DNA of 64,000 bases from Altererythrobacter sp. BO-6 (GTDB taxonomy: Bacteria; Pseudomonadota; Alphaproteobacteria; Sphingomonadales; Sphingomonadaceae), in assembly GCF_011047315.1 (NCBI RefSeq), contig NZ_CP049259.1:1240001-1304000 (forward strand), in the 5' to 3' direction. How positions within the stretch are numbered: the stretch's first letter is position 1; every line of letters begins with the position of its first letter. Below, piece after piece: positions 60,531 to 64,000 of the stretch. The notes beneath the pieces are model-generated. The model had not been told where the DNA came from and did not search any database. It was given only the letters and a program-made list of their open reading frames with translations. A program made the position numbers and the translations under genes.

Positions 60531-61781
60531 TCAGCTGCGCGAGCCGCGATCAACCGTGGAAGTCACCGCGACGTTCATGGTTACATTGCCCAGCGTGCGC
60601 ATGATGTCAGGCAGCATCTCGACCGCCACCAGCAATGCCAGCGGCTCGATCGGGATGCCCATGGCCATGGCAATCGGCCCCACGGAAACGATGAAGCTGA
60701 GCGTGCCGGGCAGCGAAACCGAGCTGAGCGAAACGAGAAAAGCGACTAGGATGCCGGCCCCGATCGCCCATAAGGTGATTGGCGTACCTGTGAGATAGGC
60801 GACATAAAGCGCCACCCCCAGGTTCATCGCCGGGCTGGTGGCGCGAAAGATCGCCACTGCCAGCGGCAAGACGAAATCTGCGGTCGAATCCCGAACTCCC
60901 AGCCTGTGCGATGCCGCCAACATGGCCGGCAGACTGGCCAGCGAGGACTGGGTCGAGATCGCCACCGCGTGGACGGGCACCATCGCCCGCGCAAACGCTA
61001 GCGGGCGCTGTCCGCCCAGCGTCATTGCCAGGACATAGGCGGCGATCAGCACCACCGCCCCGGCGGCGCTGACAACCAGGATGTAATGCGCCAGCCCACC
61101 AATCGCATCGGCCCCGGTCTTTGCACCAAGCGACACCGCCAGCCCGAACACGCCGATGGGGGCCAGCATCAGCACCCAGCCTACGACCACCATCATCGCC
61201 ATCGCCAGCCCTTCGAACAGCGCGCGTAATTGCTGCCGCGGCGCTTCTGCAATCTGTGTCGCAGCGACTGCGAACAGCGCCGTGAAAACGACAACCGGCA
61301 GCATCGCACCGCCCGATGCGGCAGCGAAGATATTGTCCGGGAACATCGCGGACAGGATTTCGAAGAAGCCCGGAACAGCTCCGGTATCGACCGCACCGCC
61401 GCTCAGCGCTTCTGCCGCACGCACGGGAATGGGGGCAATCTCTAGCAAGGCCGGGACCAGCAGCGACGCCATCAGCCCGCTGGCCAGCAACACTACCATG
61501 AACAGCACCACCGCGCGCCGTGCAAGCGCGCCGCCGCCAGCCGCAGCCAGCGTTTGCGAAATGCCGGTGAACACCAGCCCGATCACCAGCGGCAGGATCG
61601 TCAGCTTGAGCGCGGTGAGCCAAAGGTCGCCGATCTTTTCCGCGACATTGACCCACTCCGCTGCCGCAGCATTGCCCTGCACGGCGATGCCGAGCGCGAT
61701 CCCCAGCACCAGCCCGCCAAAAGTAAGCGCTGCGGGAACCCTGATCTCTGGAAATGCGCTCGATCCCGCAGCTTCATTCAT
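60531..61781 (-). CDS. Dicarboxylate/amino acid:cation symporter (DAACS)
   Basis: 416 residues of the GltPh/DctA family, driving glutamate, aspartate or C4-dicarboxylate uptake with Na+ or H+. Eight spans plus two re-entrant hairpins are expected. Seen are the N-terminal spans, the serine-rich HP1 (AISTQSSLASLPAMLAAS), TM7 (ATSPAMNLGVALYVAYL; the usual NMDGT-like motif appears as PAMNLG) and HP2 (VSLSSVSLPGTLSFIVSVG). The altered NMDGT motif makes substrate assignment doubtful. Divergent from glmM. Confidence 0.88.
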   Translation of the reverse strand: MNEAAGSSAFPEIRVPAALTFGGLVLGIALGIAVQGNAAAAEWVNVAEKIGDLWLTALKLTILPLVIGLVFTGISQTLAAAGGGALARRAVVLFMVVLLASGLMASLLVPALLEIAPIPVRAAEALSGGAVDTGAVPGFFEILSAMFPDNIFAAASGGAMLPVVVFTALFAVAATQIAEAPRQQLRALFEGLAMAMMVVVGWVLMLAPIGVFGLAVSLGAKTGADAIGGLAHYILVVSAAGAVVLIAAYVLAMTLGGQRPLAFARAMVPVHAVAISTQSSLASLPAMLAASHRLGVRDSTADFVLPLAVAIFRATSPAMNLGVALYVAYLTGTPITLWAIGAGILVAFLVSLSSVSLPGTLSFIVSVGPIAMAMGIPIEPLALLVAVEMLPDIMRTLGNVTMNVAVTSTVDRGSRS

Positions 61782-61879
61782 TGCGTAAAAACCTTCCCCT
61801 GGCCGTGACCGGGCGTGACATTGCCTTCGCCACGCGGCATGACAAATCCATCATTTCAAATCCTGCTACAAGGTAAGAC

Positions 61880-63217
61880 ATGGGCCGCAAGTTTTTTGGC
61901 ACCGACGGGATCAGGGGGCGCACCAACGATGGCGTGATGACCGCTGCCATGGCGATGCGCGTGGGGCAGGCCGCAGGCGCACATTTCCTGCGCGGCGACC
62001 ACCGCCACCGCGTGGTAATTGGCAAGGATACGCGCCTGTCAGGCTATATGATGGAGAATGCGCTGGTCGCAGGGTTTACCAGCGTGGGCATGGACGTGAT
62101 CCTCACCGGGCCGCTGCCCACCCCTGCCATCGCCATGCTGACCCGCGAAATGCGCGCTGATATGGGCGTGATGATCTCTGCCAGTCACAATCCATACGAG
62201 GACAATGGCATCAAGCTGTTCGGGCCGGACGGGTTCAAGCTGTCGGATGCGGATGAACTGGCGATCGAAGCATTGATCGAATCCGAACCACAATTGGCTG
62301 AACCGGCGCGAATCGGGCGCGCATGGCGCGTTGACGATGCCGCCGGGCGCTACATCCATGCGGTCAAGCAATCGGTCGCGTCGGACGTCAGCTTTGATGG
62401 CCTCAAAGTCGTGATCGATTGCGCGCATGGCGCGGCCTACAAGGTTGCGCCCACGGCGATCTGGGAATTGGGCGCGGAGGTGATCCCGATCGGCGTCAAC
62501 CCCAATGGCCTCAACATCAATGCCGGGGTCGGCTCAACCTCGATCGAAGCGCTGCAGGCCAAGGTCATCGAAGAGGGGGCGCACGTCGGCATCGCGCTCG
62601 ATGGCGATGCTGACCGGCTGATCGTGGTCGACGAGAAGGGCCACAAGGTCGATGGCGACCTGCTGATGGCGCTGATCGCCACGCGGATGCTGGAGAAAGG
62701 CACGCTGACCGGTGGCGGCGTGGTGGCAACCGTGATGTCGAACCTGGGCCTGGAACGATACCTGGCGAGCAAGGGTCTGACGCTTGAGCGGACCAAGGTG
62801 GGTGACCGCTATGTGCTGGAGCGGATGAAGGAAGGCGGCTTCAACCTGGGCGGCGAACAGTCGGGCCATATGATCCTGCTCGATCACGCGACCACCGGCG
62901 ATGGCACCGTCGCCGCGCTGCGCGTGCTCGCGGGGCTGGTGCGATCGGGCAAGCCCGCGAGCGAGCTGCTCCACCTGTTCGATCCGGTGCCGCAATTGCT
63001 CAAGAACGTCCGCTATGTGGGCGGTGCGCCGCTCGAGAATGCCATGGTCAAGGCGGTCATTGCCGAGGCCGAGGCGGAACTGGCGGGCAATGGCCGCCTG
63101 GTGATCCGCCCCTCGGGCACGGAACCGGTGATCCGCGTAATGGCCGAAGGGGACGACGCGGCCCAGGTCGAAAACGTGGTCGACAGGATCTGTGCAGCGG
63201 TGAAGGAAGCAGGCTGA
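61880..63217 (+). CDS. glmM: Phosphoglucosamine mutase
   Basis: 445 residues. Converts glucosamine-6-phosphate to glucosamine-1-phosphate for peptidoglycan and LPS. Hallmarks: [12 protein letters not shown] at the N-terminus, active-site Ser102 in [18 protein letters not shown], the metal loop [13 protein letters not shown] near residue 245, GGEQSGHM, and the phosphate-binding [15 protein letters not shown]. The stop overlaps the DUF1272 start. Essential housekeeping gene, complete. Confidence 0.96.
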   Translation: MGRKFFGTDGIRGRTNDGVMTAAMAMRVGQAAGAHFLRGDHRHRVVIGKDTRLSGYMMENALVAGFTSVGMDVILTGPLPTPAIAMLTREMRADMGVMISASHNPYEDNGIKLFGPDGFKLSDADELAIEALIESEPQLAEPARIGRAWRVDDAAGRYIHAVKQSVASDVSFDGLKVVIDCAHGAAYKVAPTAIWELGAEVIPIGVNPNGLNINAGVGSTSIEALQAKVIEEGAHVGIALDGDADRLIVVDEKGHKVDGDLLMALIATRMLEKGTLTGGGVVATVMSNLGLERYLASKGLTLERTKVGDRYVLERMKEGGFNLGGEQSGHMILLDHATTGDGTVAALRVLAGLVRSGKPASELLHLFDPVPQLLKNVRYVGGAPLENAMVKAVIAEAEAELAGNGRLVIRPSGTEPVIRVMAEGDDAAQVENVVDRICAAVKEAG

Positions 63218-63441
63218 TGCTGGAAATGCACCCCGATTGCGAAAGCTGCGGCACGGACCTTCCGGCAGAAGCGCCCGGCGCTTTCATCTGCAGCTTCGAA
63301 TGCACCTTCTGCGCCACTTGCGCCGAAGCGCTAGACGATGCCTGCCCCAATTGCGGCGGAGAGCTGATGGACCGGCCCACACGCGCTAAAAAGCTGCACG
63401 AGAAATTTCCCCCATCGACTGAGCGCAAGCACGCCGGATGA
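63217..63441 (+). CDS. DUF1272-family cysteine-rich protein
   Basis: 74 residues with a zinc-binding cysteine layout: CESCGTDLP ... CSFECTFCATCAEALDDACPNCGGEL. Matches the small DUF1272 family of unknown function. Start overlaps the glmM stop and its stop overlaps the thiD start, so the three are one coupled operon. Confidence 0.88.
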   Translation: MLEMHPDCESCGTDLPAEAPGAFICSFECTFCATCAEALDDACPNCGGELMDRPTRAKKLHEKFPPSTERKHAG

Positions 63442-64000
63442 CTTTTGGGATGAGTGCCAAACCCCCGCCGCGCATCCTCAGCATCGCCGGGTCCGACAGT
63501 TCGGGCGGCGCGGGGATCCAGGCCGACATCAAGACGATCACCATGCTGGGCGGCTACGCGATGACCGCGATCACCGCCGCGACCGCGCAAAACAGCGTGG
63601 GCGTGCAGGCGATCACGCCGCTGTCAGGCGCTTTCGTTGCGCAGCAGATCGCCTCCTGTGTCGCGGATATCGGGGTCGATGCTGTCAAGATCGGCATGCT
63701 GCACGATCGCGACATCATCGAACATGTTGCCGCCGCACTCGACACGCTGCCCGAAGGCACGCCGGTGGTGCTCGATCCGGTGATGATCGCTACCTCCGGC
63801 TCGCCGCTGATCGCGCCCGATGCCATGGCCGCGATCGAAGACCTGCTGTTCGAGCGCGCGACGCTGCTGACCCCCAACCTGCCCGAGCTCGAACATATGG
63901 CCGAGCGCGAATTGCGCGACAGCGGGTTGATGGAAAGCGCCGCCGGGCAATTGGCGCGCAGCTATGGCTGCCATGTCCTAGCCAAAGGCGGCCATACCGA
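63438..64000 (+). CDS. thiD: Hydroxymethylpyrimidine/phosphomethylpyrimidine kinase (partial)
   Basis: First 187 residues; the gene runs off the window. Ribokinase-fold kinase that phosphorylates HMP and HMP-P for thiamine synthesis. ILSIAGSDSSGGAGIQADIKTITMLGGYAMTAITAATAQNS is the family's opening substrate/ATP block, and PVVLDPVMIATSG and LLTPNLPELEHM follow as expected. The ATG at 63438 overlaps the DUF1272 stop (ATGA); 63450 is an in-frame alternative. The catalytic GTGD block would lie beyond the edge. Confidence 0.93.
   Translation, partial: MTFGMSAKPPPRILSIAGSDSSGGAGIQADIKTITMLGGYAMTAITAATAQNSVGVQAITPLSGAFVAQQIASCVADIGVDAVKIGMLHDRDIIEHVAAALDTLPEGTPVVLDPVMIATSGSPLIAPDAMAAIEDLLFERATLLTPNLPELEHMAERELRDSGLMESAAGQLARSYGCHVLAKGGHT

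Noticed and set aside
60607..61656. 349-codon reverse open frame
   Set aside because: Out-of-frame shadow of the DAACS symporter gene; Cys/Arg-rich with no family match.

Overview
The window looks like chromosome of a Sphingomonadales alphaproteobacterium, probably near Erythrobacteraceae/Sphingomonadaceae. The evidence is the alphaproteobacterial general-stress locus (PhyR, HWE kinase, NepR, EcfG), two TonB-dependent receptors heading catabolic operons, class I PHA synthase with a lysine/alanine-rich phasin, and an LptF-LptG pair. The assignment rests on gene content and remembered families; no search was run.

Layout. 1-10.6 kb is an aromatic catabolic cluster: a partial CocE-type hydrolase, maleylacetate reductase, hydroxyquinol 1,2-dioxygenase, a TetR regulator, two SDRs, an Old Yellow Enzyme, a flavin reductase and a TonB receptor. 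An identical 13-bp palindrome (CGATACGGTATCG) sits at both ends of the cluster and is the likely operator. 10.9-16.4 kb is an integrase/VapE genomic island. 16.5-18.4 kb has a membrane protein and a CorA transporter among dispersed intergenic repeats. 18.6-26 kb is a second catabolic operon (TonB receptor, exported SurE, P450, Rieske oxygenase) behind a TetR gene. 26.5-32.2 kb carries an NTF2-like protein, a multicopper oxidase and a PQQ dehydrogenase.

32,472-42,140 is a complete small integrated element in the 3' end of tRNA-Thr(CGU), bounded by a 50-bp direct repeat. It has integrase, AlpA-like regulator, Toprim primase, P4-type helicase, an iteron origin, three reverse-strand cargo genes, and an HK97-type major capsid protein with an in-frame protease-like N-terminus. 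It has no terminase, portal or tail genes. This is the best candidate for an undescribed system: a satellite that brings its own capsid protein.

42-64 kb is core genome: tRNA-Thr, tRNA-Cys, thioesterase, crotonase, a JAB/winged-helix/membrane-protein operon, a membrane-tethered LuxR-type protein, AlaC-type aminotransferase, phaC and phasin with a palindromic control region, clpS, lptF-lptG, a desaturase, a GNAT-like protein, the general stress locus with two exact EcfG promoters, sodB, a dicarboxylate symporter, glmM, a DUF1272 protein and partial thiD.

Five otherwise well-preserved genes each carry one apparent single-base indel: TonB receptor 1 (8346), SurE (22405), a membrane protein (45328), phyR (56961) and its histidine kinase (58719). 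This pattern suggests residual consensus errors at least as much as gene decay, so those five products should be read in their repaired form with caution.
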